DNA of 64,000 nt from Solwaraspora sp. WMMD791 (GCF_029581195.1 NZ_CP120737.1:4937001-5001000); one strand, 5' to 3'. Positions 7,618 to 17,258 are shown, counted from the first letter of the stretch. Made by a program: numbers and translations. Notes: generated by a model not told the origin, from the sequence alone.

Positions 7618-8946
7618 GTGGATCATGTGCGGGTCGCGCTCTACCTTGATTTCGACAACGTGTTCATCGGCCTGTTCAAACTGGATCCGGCGGTGGCGAT
7701 CCAGTTCGCCAGCAACCCGGGCGACTGGTTGGCCCGGCTGCTGTCGTTGCCCGCACCGGGCGGCTCCCGGCGGTGGCTGATCCTGCGCTGCTACCTCAAC
7801 CCGGCCGGTTGGGTGGCGCACCGAAACGCGGCAGGCGAGCAGGAACGGGTGTACTTCTCCCGGTTCCGGCCGTCGTTCGTCCGGGCCGGCTTCGACGTGA
7901 TCGACTGCCCCCGGTACAACGCGACGAAGAACGGTGCCGACATCCGGATCGTCATCGACGCGATCGACGCCCTGACCGCAGACACCCCGTACGAGGAGTT
8001 CGTCATCGCCTCGGGCGACTCCGACATGACGCCGCTGCTGCAGCGGCTGCGCCGGTCCGACCGGCGGACCATGATCGTGTCCCCGGCCGACGCGGCCGAC
8101 GCCTTCGTCTCGATCGCCGACCGAGTGCTCGACAGCGAGCAGCTGCTCGCCCTGGTCCAGGGCGAGCCGGTCACCCTCGACGGCGACATCCGCGAACCGG
8201 ACGGCGACGACCGGGACGCGGACGCGGCCGACCCCGGTGCCGTCCCCCGCCGGGACACCGGCCCGAGCGCGGACGACGACGTCCGATCGGCGGCGTACGC
8301 CACGCTGCGGACGATCGTCACCACCGAGTACGACGCCACCGCGACCCCGATCAACATGGCGTCGCTCGCCCAGCGGCTACGCGGCGAGCTGGGTCAGGTG
8401 ATCACCGAGAGCAACTGGTTCGGGTTCGGCAGCTTCGCCCGGGCGGTGGAGAGCCTGCGGCTGCCGAACCTGCGGATGTCGCAGCACCTGATCTGGGACG
8501 ACGACCGGCACCAGGCACCGGAGCAGGGGACCGTCACCGGTCACGGGGGTGTCCTGCCCGAACCGGTGGAACGCCTGGCCGAGCTGCTCAACCTGCCCCG
8601 GATTCCGCAGGACTGGTGGCCGCCGATCTACCAGACACTGGCCGACTACGCCGCCTCGCACCAGTTCAACCTGACCCAGTGCACCAGCTGGTCCCGGGAC
8701 CAGCTGCACGACCAGGGGGTCCCGGTCAGCCGGGGGGCCGTCGCGTTCGTCGTGCGCGGCACCTCGTACGGCGGCCGGCCGCTGCACGGGCAACCGCCGC
8801 CGTCGGCCGACCAGATCGGCGCGGCCTTCGTGGCCAACGTACTGAACCGGGCGGACGCCGCCGGGATCGCCTTCGACGAAGGGGAGAGCGGGCAGGTCCG
8901 CGACTGGCTGGGCGCCGCCCGCCCCGGCCCGGCCGACCCGGACTGA
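7618..8946 (+). CDS. NYN-domain RNase-like protein with OST-HTH region
   Basis: The N-terminal 180 residues form a NYN (PIN-like) domain. It starts DHVRVALYLDFDN and contains YNATKNGADIRIVIDAID and IASGDSDMTPLL, the acidic residues expected to bind metal for RNA cleavage. An acidic linker leads to a region resembling an OST-HTH/LOTUS domain (about 215-295), often RNA-binding. A second similar segment may lie at the C-terminus. The start is uncertain. GTG at 7618 begins exactly at the domain, and a TANNNT box (TACGTT) 6 bp before it would fit leaderless transcription. ATG at 7576 would add 14 residues. It is divergent from mltG. Confidence 0.8.
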   Translation: MDHVRVALYLDFDNVFIGLFKLDPAVAIQFASNPGDWLARLLSLPAPGGSRRWLILRCYLNPAGWVAHRNAAGEQERVYFSRFRPSFVRAGFDVIDCPRYNATKNGADIRIVIDAIDALTADTPYEEFVIASGDSDMTPLLQRLRRSDRRTMIVSPADAADAFVSIADRVLDSEQLLALVQGEPVTLDGDIREPDGDDRDADAADPGAVPRRDTGPSADDDVRSAAYATLRTIVTTEYDATATPINMASLAQRLRGELGQVITESNWFGFGSFARAVESLRLPNLRMSQHLIWDDDRHQAPEQGTVTGHGGVLPEPVERLAELLNLPRIPQDWWPPIYQTLADYAASHQFNLTQCTSWSRDQLHDQGVPVSRGAVAFVVRGTSYGGRPLHGQPPPSADQIGAAFVANVLNRADAAGIAFDEGESGQVRDWLGAARPGPADPD

Positions 8947-9008
8947 GGCTGCCGGCCGGTACGGCCCGCGCGGGCCGTACCGGCCAGCTCGCGAACCGGT
9001 ACGTCGGG

Positions 9009-9323
9009 TCAGTCCCCGGCCGGGTCCTCGTTCCCCGACGAGGACTCGGCCGGCGCTGGCGCCTCGTCAGCGCCCGCAGCCTCGACCGGCTTCGGCGCCT
9101 CAACCGGCTTCGGGTTCACCCAGGAGAACTCGATCTCGATGGCGAACTCGTCCGGCCCTTCCTGCTCGATCTCCAGCTCGCAGCGGACCTGGTCCGCGAC
9201 GCTGATGGTGCCGCCAGCGCCGTAGAAGACCTGACCGCTGGCGTCGAGCTGGCTCGCCAGCTGTCGCAACCAGGCGGCCAGGTCGGCCCGGGAAACGGTC
9301 CGGGCGTCCTCGTAGATGTCCAT
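9009..9323 (-). CDS. Amphi-Trp domain-containing protein
   Basis: This 104-residue protein has an N-terminal domain matching the amphi-Trp family: VSRADLAAWLRQLASQL, then a Gly-containing turn, and IEIEFSWVNP ending in the characteristic Trp. The last 30 residues are a low-complexity Ala/Pro/Glu tail. The family is of unknown function and is predicted to be a small alpha/beta domain. It stands alone, convergent with the NYN gene and divergent from the kinase gene. Confidence 0.75.
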   Translation of the reverse strand: MDIYEDARTVSRADLAAWLRQLASQLDASGQVFYGAGGTISVADQVRCELEIEQEGPDEFAIEIEFSWVNPKPVEAPKPVEAAGADEAPAPAESSSGNEDPAGD

Positions 9324-9523
9324 CCGGCCATCTTGTCATTCCACCCCGGACCGTCCGATGCCGACCTACGCCGTGGACGACCCCCCCGCCGTCCGACGCG
9401 GCACGCCGCCCGCACCGCTCCGGTTCACGTTTCCGCTGCTGGACGTCCGGGTAGACAGCGACGGACGGGGAGATCGGCGGCAGACGTCGTCGGTTCGGGA
9501 CGAGGCAGCGGTGGGAAGCGGTC

Positions 9524-10480
9524 ATGCGTACGCTGGGCGGCCGGTACCGGCTCGACATCCGCATCGGTGTGGGCGGGATGTCCGAGGTGTGGCACGCCCA
9601 CGACGAGGTGCTGGACCGTCCGGTGGCGGTGAAACTGATCGCCCCGCACCTGGTCGACGACGTTCGGCTGGAACGGGTGCGCTGGGAGGCGCGGGCCGCC
9701 GCCCGGCTGGCCCACCCCAACGTCGCCAGCGTGCACGACTTCGGCGCTACGGTCACCGCCGACGGTCGGCCTGAGCCATACATCGTGATGGAGCTGGTGC
9801 GGGGCCGCACCCTGTCGGAACATCTCGCCGCCGGGCCGCTGGACTGGCGGATCGCGGTCCGGGTCTGCGCCGAGGTCAGCGCCGCGCTGGCCGCCGCCCA
9901 CGCGCACGACATCGTTCACCGCGACATCAAACCGGCCAACGTGGTGCTCACCGCAGCCGGGGCGAAGGTCCTCGACTTCGGGATCGCGGCGGCGGTCGGT
10001 GGTGTCGACGCCGACCCGGACGGCAGCCTGCCGGGGACGCCGGCCTTCGTCGCGCCGGAGCGTTGGGACGGTGGGGTGGCCACCGCGGCGAGCGACAGCT
10101 ACGCCACCGGGGTGCTGCTCTACCTCTGCCTGGCCGGTCGGTTGCCCTGGTCGATGGAGCCCGGCCGGCGGCGACCGCCCCGGCACGTCGCGCCGGAGCC
10201 GCTGCCGGCGATCGACGGGCTGCCGGTCGAGGTCGCGCAGGTGTGCCGACTGTCGTTGTCCCGGAATCCGGCGGCCCGGCCGAGCAGTGTGGCCGCCGCC
10301 CTGCTGCTGGCCGAATCGGTGGACGCTCAGGTCTACGTGCCGATCGCCGACCTGGCGGTGCCCCGACACCGGCCGGTTCCGGCCCAGCGCACTGGGGCGC
10401 GGCCGGCGGTGCCGCGCTGGGACGAGCGGGCCGCGCAGGCGCCGACCGACGTCGCCGACGGCGACGCGTGGGCGGTGTGA
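9524..10480 (+). CDS. Soluble Hanks-type Ser/Thr protein kinase
   Basis: This 318-residue kinase has the Gly-rich loop GVGGMSEVWHA, the ATP-binding Lys in VAVKLI, the catalytic loop HRDIKPAN (about 131-138), the DFG motif (about 150) and an APE-like APERW. All catalytic residues are present. Unlike PknB-type kinases it has no transmembrane or PASTA region, and the C-terminal 60 residues are an unstructured Pro/Arg/Ala tail, so it is cytoplasmic. No substrate is evident. The 3' end is a 16-bp tandem duplication followed by a strong terminator. Confidence 0.93.
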   Translation: MRTLGGRYRLDIRIGVGGMSEVWHAHDEVLDRPVAVKLIAPHLVDDVRLERVRWEARAAARLAHPNVASVHDFGATVTADGRPEPYIVMELVRGRTLSEHLAAGPLDWRIAVRVCAEVSAALAAAHAHDIVHRDIKPANVVLTAAGAKVLDFGIAAAVGGVDADPDGSLPGTPAFVAPERWDGGVATAASDSYATGVLLYLCLAGRLPWSMEPGRRRPPRHVAPEPLPAIDGLPVEVAQVCRLSLSRNPAARPSSVAAALLLAESVDAQVYVPIADLAVPRHRPVPAQRTGARPAVPRWDERAAQAPTDVADGDAWAV

Positions 10481-10496
10481 CGCGTGGGCGGTGTGA
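10465..10496. repeat. 16-bp tandem duplication spanning the kinase stop codon
   Basis: Two perfect copies of CGCGTGGGCGGTGTGA lie head to tail (10465-10480 and 10481-10496). The first copy ends with the kinase TGA stop, so the duplicate lies just downstream of the gene. Confidence 0.9.
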
Positions 10497-10503
10497 CACG
10501 GGC

Positions 10504-10532
10504 GGCGGGCCCGACTGTCAGTCGGGCCCGCC
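10504..10532 (+). terminator. Strong hairpin terminator after the kinase gene
   Basis: A perfect 13-bp GC stem (10504-10516 with 10520-10532) with a 3-nt loop lies 24 bp after the kinase stop. There is no long T tract, as is common in high-GC actinobacteria. It may also serve the converging GH62 gene. Confidence 0.75.
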
Positions 10533-10636
10533 GCGCCGGTTGATCGCATCCGTTGACCCACGGTGATAGCGCGAACACGGATCCCGTTTCAGTAGCGCCG
10601 GGAAACGTCAGGGCATCCGGAGAATCAGTGGTGTCG

Positions 10637-12067
10637 TCAGCGTTGCAGGGTCAGGACACCCGGCCGGTACGGCAGCAGTCCGTAGTCGCCGCCGGAGTTG
10701 GGGGAGCGTCCCTGGTAGAGGAACTGGAGGTTGCAGGGGTCGATGGTCATGGTCTGGTCGGCGTTGGTGCGGATGAGTTCGCCGTGGCTGATGTCGTTGG
10801 TCCAGGTGGCGCCGCTGTTGGCCTTTCCGGCGAAGGGGTTGGATTCGGTGGTGGCGTTCGGGGTCCAGGTGCCGCCGAGGTTGGTGGCGGTGAAGGAGCG
10901 GAAGTAGCGGCCCTGGGAGCCGATGGCTTCGACGATCATGAGGTAGCGCTGTTGGCCCTGGAGTTTGTAGACCTGGACGCCTTCGAAGAGGTTGTTGGTG
11001 GTGTCGGTCATGATGGTGGTGTAGTTGGAGCCGAAGCTGCCGGGGAAGTTGCCGATGGGCATGCTGGCGCGGTAGATGCGGCCGTTGTCGCCGGCGAAGA
11101 AGAGGTACATGTTCTGGTCGTCGCCGATGAGTGCCTGGTCGATGGGTCCGGTGCCGGAGTTGGAGATGCTGCCGGTGAACAGGGTCTGGTGGGCCGACCA
11201 GCTGTTGACGTTCGTCGGGTCGGTCGACGTCCGGTAGGAGAAGGCGGGGCCGCCCCACTGGTAGGCCAGGACCCAGACGTTGCGGGGGGCGAAGTAGAAC
11301 AGGCTGGGTGCGACGGCGGAGAACGGCATCCGGTTCTGGCTGGCCGAGCCCATCTGGTTCCAGTTCGAGAAGAGGCCGAAGTTCATCGAGCCCCACGAGG
11401 TGCCGAAGTCGTGGGTGGTGGCGTAGACGAGGTGCTGGCCGTTGTACGGGGCGTGGGTGAAGTCCTTGAGTGACACCCAACCCGAGGCGGGTTGCGCCAG
11501 CGCGCCGGTGGACGACCAGCGGTACGTCGACGGCAGGTTGCAGGTCGTCGGGGGCGGCGTGGTGGGTGGTGCGGTCGTCGGCGGTGCCGTGGTGGGCGGT
11601 GCGGTCGTCGGGGGCGCCGTGGTGGGCGGTGCCGTGGTCGGGGCAGTGCCGCCGGTGCAGGTGACGCCGTTGAGAGCGAAACTGGTCGGCACCGGGTTGC
11701 TGCCGTTCCAGGATCCGTTGAAGCCGAAGGCGGCCGTACCGTTGGTCGCGATCGAACCGTTGTAGCTGACGTTGCGTGCGGTGACCGCGGACCCGCTCTG
11801 GGTCAGGGTCGTGTTCCACGCCTGCGTCACCGTCTGGCCGGCACCGAACGACCACGTCAACGTCCAACTGGTCACTGGATCGCCCAGGTTCGTGATCGTC
11901 ACGTTGGCGCCGAATCCGCCCGGCCACTGCGACGAAATGGCATAGTTCACCGAGCAGCCTGCCGCTGCGGCGCCGGCGGGCGCGGCCACGACGATGGCCG
12001 CCGACACCAGCAGCGCGGCACCGGCCGATGCCAGGCCGACATTGGTTGCTCTGGATCTGATCATCAA
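10637..12067 (-). CDS. Secreted CBM2-GH62 alpha-L-arabinofuranosidase
   Basis: This 476-residue secreted enzyme is predicted to remove arabinose side chains from arabinoxylan. The signal peptide (about 1-36, ending AGAAAAG) is followed by a family 2 cellulose-binding module (about 37-140, ending NGVTCTGG), then a repetitive Thr-Pro linker built of TAPPT units, then a GH62 five-bladed propeller. GH62 landmarks include [32 protein letters not shown] and FEGVQVYK, which carry the acidic catalytic residues of the family. The linker DNA is a run of 15-bp repeats (about 11557-11640). A CebR-like palindrome lies 83 bp upstream. Confidence 0.92.
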   Translation of the reverse strand: MMIRSRATNVGLASAGAALLVSAAIVVAAPAGAAAAGCSVNYAISSQWPGGFGANVTITNLGDPVTSWTLTWSFGAGQTVTQAWNTTLTQSGSAVTARNVSYNGSIATNGTAAFGFNGSWNGSNPVPTSFALNGVTCTGGTAPTTAPPTTAPPTTAPPTTAPPTTAPPTTPPPTTCNLPSTYRWSSTGALAQPASGWVSLKDFTHAPYNGQHLVYATTHDFGTSWGSMNFGLFSNWNQMGSASQNRMPFSAVAPSLFYFAPRNVWVLAYQWGGPAFSYRTSTDPTNVNSWSAHQTLFTGSISNSGTGPIDQALIGDDQNMYLFFAGDNGRIYRASMPIGNFPGSFGSNYTTIMTDTTNNLFEGVQVYKLQGQQRYLMIVEAIGSQGRYFRSFTATNLGGTWTPNATTESNPFAGKANSGATWTNDISHGELIRTNADQTMTIDPCNLQFLYQGRSPNSGGDYGLLPYRPGVLTLQR

Positions 12068-12149
12068 TCATCCTCCGGACGCGGTGGCGACCGTTGCATT
12101 GGCGACGGCCGCTGTGAAGTGAGCGTTAACATTGGTATCGGGTATGTTA

Positions 12150-12163
12150 CGGGAGCGCTCCCA
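12150..12163. promoter_or_regulatory. CebR/LacI-type operator upstream of GH62 gene
   Basis: CGGGAGCGCTCCCA differs at one base from the Streptomyces CebR box TGGGAGCGCTCCCA. The 12-bp core 12151-12162 is a perfect palindrome. It lies 83 bp upstream of the GH62 start in the 291-bp region before the divergent SCP2-like gene. The LacI regulator at 17.3 kb is the obvious candidate to bind it. Confidence 0.75.
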
Positions 12164-12358
12164 GTGGCTCAAGACACAATCGGCGTACGTCGATCGAATC
12201 TGTCGTGGTGCACGGAGCTGGCACCTCGATCCGCCCGGCCGCACTCCGGCCGCGCTTCCGGATGAGCCCCGACCGGGTGACGTCGGCTGACTGACCGGGC
12301 GGCCGCGCCGAGGGCTGCACATACTGCCAGGTGCTGGCGACGACCCGGGGGTGACCAG

Positions 12359-12733
12359 ATGTCGGTGGCGCAGGACTTCTTCGCTGCGGTCGACGCGGAC
12401 CCTGCCCCCCGGGTGCCGCCCGGACTCAACGGCACGCTGCGGTTCGACGTCCGCGACGGTGCCGACACCGAACAGTGGCTGCTCCGGTTCCAGGACGGGC
12501 GGGTCGCCGCAGCGCCGTCGGCGGCGCCTGCCGACTGCGTGGTGGTCGTCGACCGCTACCTGTTCGACCGGATCCTGCAGGGGGCGGAGAGCATCGAACC
12601 GGCCTTCGTCCGGCATGCCTTCACCGTCGAAGGGCTGCTTCCGCTGCTGCTGTCGTTCCGGTGGCTGCTGCCTGACGCGGCCGGAGCGCGACGGCCCCGG
12701 GACCTGGCGTCGGGCTGGGCCAGAGCCCGATGA
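12359..12733 (+). CDS. SCP2 sterol-carrier-like small protein
   Basis: This 124-residue protein resembles a compact SCP2-type lipid-binding domain, with beta strands RFDVRDGADTEQWLLRFQDG then CVVVVDRYLFDRIL, and a hydrophobic helix at FTVEGLLPLLLSF. It has no signal peptide or membrane anchor. Its ATGA overlap with the downstream debranching-type enzyme implies co-translation. The link to glycogen or glucan metabolism is by context only. The start ATG is weakly preceded by a GGGGGTGA-like site. Confidence 0.6.
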   Translation: MSVAQDFFAAVDADPAPRVPPGLNGTLRFDVRDGADTEQWLLRFQDGRVAAAPSAAPADCVVVVDRYLFDRILQGAESIEPAFVRHAFTVEGLLPLLLSFRWLLPDAAGARRPRDLASGWARAR

Positions 12734-14769
12734 AACGCCTCGCCTACACCAGCATCTTCGACGGCAACCTGTTCATGCTCAGTGACGCCAACGGCGACAT
12801 CCTGCCCTCGGCCGAGCTACCGACCGGGCTGTTCAACGACGACATGCGGTACCTGTCGCGGTGGAACCTCACCGTCGACGGTCAGCAGCTGCACGCGCTC
12901 TCCGTCGACGATCTGCAGTACTTCGAGTCCCGGTTCTTTCTCGTTCCGGGCGAGCCCACGCACTACGTCGACGCGAACCTCACCATCATCCGCCAGCGGT
13001 CGGTCAGCGGCGGGGTCTTCCTGGAGCACCTGACGGTGCTGAACCACCAGAACGTCCCGGTAGAGATCGCGATCCGCCTCGACATCGGCACCGACTTCGC
13101 GGACATCACCGAGCTCGGCGACGTCCGGAAGCTGGGCAAGATCCATACCGAGGTCGAGGACGGGACCCTCCGGCTGATCTACCGTCGGGAACGCATGCGC
13201 CGGGAGGCGGTCGTCTCCAGCAGCACGGCCGGCGTCGTGGACACGCACGGAATGACCTTCACCGTACGGATCGCGGCGCACGGTGCCTGGGAGACCACCG
13301 TCAAGGCGGTGTTCTGGACGAGAAGCACCGAGGGCCGGGACATCCGGGAAGCAGCGTCGGTCTACGACGCTCCCGGTGTGGTGGAACTGGGCCAGGTGCT
13401 CGACGAATGGCTGGCGTCCGCGCCCATCCTCACCTGTGACTCGGCGGCGCTGGCGCAGGCGTACCGGCGCAGTCTGATCGACCTGGAGGCGCTGCGGTTC
13501 ATCGGCAACGCTCGCGGTGAACTGGTTCCGGCCGCCGGACTGCCCTGGCTGATGAACCTGTTCGGTCGGGACAGCATCATCACCTGCCTGCAGGCACTTC
13601 CGTTCACCCCGCAGATCGTCCCGGGCGTCCTGCACGCGCTCGCCGACCTGCAGGGGACCCGGTTCAACGACTTCGGCGAGGAGGAGCCGGGCAAGATCCT
13701 GCAGGAGTTCCGCTACAGCGAGCGGGCCGGCTTCGAGGACATCGCGGCCTGCCCGTACTACGGCGGAGCCGACACCACCCCGCTGTTCGTCGTGCTGCTC
13801 GACGAGTACCACCGGTGGACCGGCGACGACGAATCCGCCCGGGAGATGGAGTTCCATGCCCGGCGGGCACTCGACTGGATCGACGCATACGGCGACCTCA
13901 TGGGCGACGGCTTCCTGTGGTACGCCCGGCGCAACGAACGACTGGGCCGGCCGAACCAGTGCTGGAAGGACTCGGCCGACGGCGTCTCCTACCGCGACGG
14001 CCGACTCCCGACCGGTCCCCGCGCGACCTGCGAACTGCAGGGCTACGCCTACGACGCCAAACGACGCGGGGCCCGGCTCGCCCGCGACGTGTGGGGCGAC
14101 CCCGATCTGGCCGAGCGCCTGGAGCGGTCCGCCGACGCGCTGCGGCGGCGGTTCAACGACGAGTTCTGGATCGCCGAGCGGGGGTACTTCGCGCTCGGGA
14201 TGGACGCCGACGGCGGACTGATCGACGCCTGCGCGTCGAACATGGGCCACCTGCTGTGGAGCGGGATCGTCGAGGAGGACAAGGCCGGCCAGGTGGTCGG
14301 CCACCTGATGGGGCCACGGCTCTTCTCCGGCTGGGGCATCCGCTCGCTGGCCGAGGGCGAGGGTCGGTACAGCCCGGTGGGATACCACAACGGGTCGGTG
14401 TGGCCGTTCGACAACTCGTTGATCGCGCTGGGCATGCGCCGGTACGGATTCGACGACGAGTCGGCCTGCCTGGCCGGTGCGATGATCGACGCCGCCAGCT
14501 TCTTCGAGGGCCGGCTGCCGGGTTCGTTCGCCGGCTACGACCGGAGCCTGACCAAGTATCCGGTGCAGTACCCCGCGGCGTGCAGTCCACAGTCGTGGTC
14601 GGCGGGTGCGGTGCTGATGCTGCTGCGTACCCTGCTCGGACTGCAACCGAAGGGCGACCGGCTGATCGTGCGTCCGCACCTGCCCGCCGGCATCGGTCGG
14701 ATCGAGCTGCTGGACATCCCCGGCCGGTGGGGGCTGATCGACGCCTTCGGCCTCGGCCACGACGGCTGA
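12730..14769 (+). CDS. Amylo-alpha-1,6-glucosidase / glycogen-debranching-type enzyme
   Basis: This 679-residue cytoplasmic protein has an N-terminal beta-sandwich of the glycogen-debranching N-terminal type (FDGNLFMLSDANGDI, LFNDDMRYLSRW) and a C-terminal (alpha/alpha)6-barrel glycosidase domain. Barrel landmarks are LPWLMNLFGRDSIITC with the GRDS motif, QCWKDSADGVSYRDG and PVGYHNGSVWPFDNSL. The family acts on alpha-1,6-linked glucan branches, though many actinobacterial members are uncharacterised. It is coupled to the SCP2-like gene by a 4-bp overlap, and a bidirectional terminator follows it. Confidence 0.88.
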   Translation: MKRLAYTSIFDGNLFMLSDANGDILPSAELPTGLFNDDMRYLSRWNLTVDGQQLHALSVDDLQYFESRFFLVPGEPTHYVDANLTIIRQRSVSGGVFLEHLTVLNHQNVPVEIAIRLDIGTDFADITELGDVRKLGKIHTEVEDGTLRLIYRRERMRREAVVSSSTAGVVDTHGMTFTVRIAAHGAWETTVKAVFWTRSTEGRDIREAASVYDAPGVVELGQVLDEWLASAPILTCDSAALAQAYRRSLIDLEALRFIGNARGELVPAAGLPWLMNLFGRDSIITCLQALPFTPQIVPGVLHALADLQGTRFNDFGEEEPGKILQEFRYSERAGFEDIAACPYYGGADTTPLFVVLLDEYHRWTGDDESAREMEFHARRALDWIDAYGDLMGDGFLWYARRNERLGRPNQCWKDSADGVSYRDGRLPTGPRATCELQGYAYDAKRRGARLARDVWGDPDLAERLERSADALRRRFNDEFWIAERGYFALGMDADGGLIDACASNMGHLLWSGIVEEDKAGQVVGHLMGPRLFSGWGIRSLAEGEGRYSPVGYHNGSVWPFDNSLIALGMRRYGFDDESACLAGAMIDAASFFEGRLPGSFAGYDRSLTKYPVQYPAACSPQSWSAGAVLMLLRTLLGLQPKGDRLIVRPHLPAGIGRIELLDIPGRWGLIDAFGLGHDG

Positions 14770-14772
14770 CCG

Positions 14773-14816
14773 GCGGGGTCCGGGGCGGTGCGGGCCCGCA
14801 CCGCCCCGGACCCCGC
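14773..14816. terminator. Bidirectional terminator, 44-bp perfect palindrome
   Basis: A perfect inverted repeat with 22-bp arms and no spacer lies between the convergent debranching-type gene (+) and the GH5 gene (-), a few bases from each stop codon. It should terminate transcripts from both sides. Confidence 0.85.
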
Positions 14817-14821
14817 GACTG

Positions 14822-16939
14822 TCAGGCCGGGCTGCCGGTGACCGTGGCGCCGGACTTCGTCAGCTGGTAGGCGATCTGCGTACCGCTCCAGAAATGGAAG
14901 GTGAGGGTGACCGTGCCGTCGGCGACCTCGGCGAAGAACTCCGGGGTGAGGAAGATGGTGTTCGCGCCGTAGTCGGGTCGGAAGCTGGACCAGAATTCCT
15001 TGTACGGGGTCCAGTTGGCCGGCCCGGCGGGACTGCCGTCGGCGTACGTGGCCGTCATCGTCGCGAGCTGGTCACCCCGGAACTGGGTGGGCACGGTCAG
15101 CCCGCTCGTGGTCCCGGTCGCTGCGGCCTGGACCGGTGGGTCGTAGCTGATGATGCTGATCTGCCAGGGCACCCCCTGGGAGAAGCGGGCTTCGATGGTG
15201 GCGTTGACACCGGTGGCCCGGTTGCCGGCCAACCGCGTCATGGCCGCCTGGGTCAGGGTGAGCGTGCTGCCGGAGACGGTGTAGTCCGTGCCGTTGGCCA
15301 GCCGGGTACTGCCCTGCCAGAGACCCCGCAACGACGTGCCGTTGAGGTTGAGGGTGAGCGACCTGCTGGTGACGCCGCCGGTCCGGGGCACGTAGATCTG
15401 GTCCGACGAGGCGGTGGCCGAGCGGGTGGTGAGGCTTGCCTTCATCATCTCGTAGATGCCCTGGTCGCGCCAGCGCAGCTCCGGCCGGTGCAGGAACGAG
15501 CCGGCGTCCCACAGCATCGTGGTGAGTTGCCGGGTACGCGCGTGGTGGCCGACGGCTTCGAAGAACTTGAGCAGTTCGCCCCGTTGGATGATCCCGGGAC
15601 GGGTGTAGTCGTAGCTGAGCAGTGCCCATTCACCGATGATCACCGGGATGTCGCGGGACACGAAGGTGTCGTAGGCGCGGCCGAAGGTGTCGACGATGTC
15701 CTGCTCGACGTTGCTGTCGAAGTGCGTACCGCCGGCGATGTTGACGCTGAACGGCCACCAGCCGTAGAAGTGGATGGTGGCGACCAGGTACGGGTCGTCG
15801 AGTGCGTCGAAGGTGTTCAGCAGCGCGTCCATCCGGGCCTGCTCACCACTGGTGTGCAGGGTGGGCAGGACCAGCAGCCGGGTGCTGTTGTTCCCGCCGG
15901 AGCGGCGGACCAGCTCGACGAACTCCCGGTTGAGTTCGTCGAGTACCTGGTCGCTCTCGGCGTCACCGGACGTGCCGGTGAACTGCGGCTCGTTGATGCT
16001 CTCGAAGACGAGTTTCGCCGAGTGGTTGCGGAACGTGGTGGCGATCTGACTCCACAGCGCGGTGTACCGGGCCAGCACGGCCGTGCGGTCGGTGGGGTAG
16101 GTGTTGATCCACTGCCAGGAGTCGTGGTGCAGGTTGATCATCACGTAGAAACCCTCGGCCAGTGACCAGTCCACGACCTCCCGGACCCGGTTCAACCAGG
16201 TCGGGTCGAGGGTGTAGTCCGGTGCCGGGCCGTGATGGTTGCTCCAGGTGACCGGAATCCGGATGCTGTTGTATCCCTGGGACCGCAGGTGGTGCAGCAT
16301 CTCCCGGGTGGTGAGCGGATTGCCCCAGGAGGTCTCGTCCGGGATGGCGTCGAAGGTGTTGCCGAGGTTCCAGCCGGGCTGCATCGCCGCCACCATCGCC
16401 ATCCGGTCGCCCGGCGGCGGAGGCGTGGGTGAGACCGATGGCGACACCGACGGCGAGACCGACGGCGACACGGAAGGGGAGACGCTGGCGGTCGGGCTCA
16501 CCGTGGGGCCGACGGCGCCGGTGCAGGTGACCCCGTTGAGCGCGAACGACGTCGGGGCGGTGTTGACCCCCGACCAGGATCCGTTGAATCCGAAGTTGAC
16601 CGTCGCGTTGGTGCCGATGCTGCCGTTGTAGCTCATGTTCGTCGCGGTGACCTGGGCACCGGACGTGGCGACGGTGGCGTTCCAGGCCTGGGTGACCCGC
16701 TGGCCGGAGGGGAACGACCAGGTCAGGTTCCAGCCGCTGACCGGGTCGCCGAGGTTGGTCACGTCGACGTTGGCGGTGAAACCACCCGGCCATTGGGCAG
16801 CTACGGTGTAGGCCACCCGGCAGCCGGTGGCCGCCTGGGCGCTGGGCGCTGCCAGGCCGGCGGCCAGCAGCAGTGCGGCCATCCCGCCGGCGACCGTACC
16901 GATCCGCCAGCGCGTCGTGCGTGTCTTTCGCGAACTCAT
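14822..16939 (-). CDS. Secreted CBM2-GH5 endoglucanase with C-terminal CBM_X2 and CBM46-like domains
   Basis: This 705-residue secreted beta-glucanase starts at ATG 16939 behind GAGGAG, 23 codons inside the longest frame. Domains in order: signal peptide (1-36), CBM2 (about 37-140), a Ser-Pro-Val linker (SPSVSPSVSPS), GH5 catalytic barrel (about 180-490), an Ig-like CBM_X2 (about 495-590) and a CBM46-like module. GH5 catalytic residues are seen in VFESINEPQF (acid/base Glu) and VIIGEWALL (nucleophile Glu). This layout is known from GH5 subfamily 4 xyloglucan/beta-glucan-active enzymes, so mixed-linkage glucan or xyloglucan could also be substrates. Confidence 0.9.
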   Translation of the reverse strand: MSSRKTRTTRWRIGTVAGGMAALLLAAGLAAPSAQAATGCRVAYTVAAQWPGGFTANVDVTNLGDPVSGWNLTWSFPSGQRVTQAWNATVATSGAQVTATNMSYNGSIGTNATVNFGFNGSWSGVNTAPTSFALNGVTCTGAVGPTVSPTASVSPSVSPSVSPSVSPSVSPTPPPPGDRMAMVAAMQPGWNLGNTFDAIPDETSWGNPLTTREMLHHLRSQGYNSIRIPVTWSNHHGPAPDYTLDPTWLNRVREVVDWSLAEGFYVMINLHHDSWQWINTYPTDRTAVLARYTALWSQIATTFRNHSAKLVFESINEPQFTGTSGDAESDQVLDELNREFVELVRRSGGNNSTRLLVLPTLHTSGEQARMDALLNTFDALDDPYLVATIHFYGWWPFSVNIAGGTHFDSNVEQDIVDTFGRAYDTFVSRDIPVIIGEWALLSYDYTRPGIIQRGELLKFFEAVGHHARTRQLTTMLWDAGSFLHRPELRWRDQGIYEMMKASLTTRSATASSDQIYVPRTGGVTSRSLTLNLNGTSLRGLWQGSTRLANGTDYTVSGSTLTLTQAAMTRLAGNRATGVNATIEARFSQGVPWQISIISYDPPVQAAATGTTSGLTVPTQFRGDQLATMTATYADGSPAGPANWTPYKEFWSSFRPDYGANTIFLTPEFFAEVADGTVTLTFHFWSGTQIAYQLTKSGATVTGSPA

Positions 16940-17118
16940 GGGCAACTCCTCGCCGTCGTGGCGCGTGTCGTCGACCAGCCGTCCGGCCGGGATGCGCCGC
17001 GCGGCCACGCGGGAACGGCGGGTGCCGGTGCGTGCCGGAGGCGCAGGTGGACGGTTGGCGGGGATGCGTGGACGCTGCCCGGGGCGTCCGCGTCGAGCTG
17101 TCGTGCTCCGCGTGGATA

Positions 17119-17146
17119 CTTTCTGGCTCCCAGCCTGGAAAGTTTC
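17119..17146. promoter_or_regulatory. Operator-like repeats between GH5 gene and LacI regulator
   Basis: CTTTC and GAAAG flank a GCTCCCA half-site (17126-17132, half of the CebR-like box), and GAAAGTTTC (17138-17146) is itself a palindrome. The cluster sits in the divergent region between the cellulase and the LacI-family gene, where autoregulation and control of the cellulase would be expected. Confidence 0.45.
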
Positions 17147-17258
17147 TCGGTCGGATGCTATGACTTTCCATGATGGTCGTCAATGTGGTGTGCTGCGGAC
17201 GGCGGCTATCCTTGCGGCCAGCAACGAGATCGCGGCGGCGGAAGGGGGGGCGGACCGG

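Noticed and set aside
10553-11473. Gly/Val-rich plus-strand frame opposite the GH62 gene
   Set aside because: It is the antisense of GH62 sequence and shows no domain or signal.
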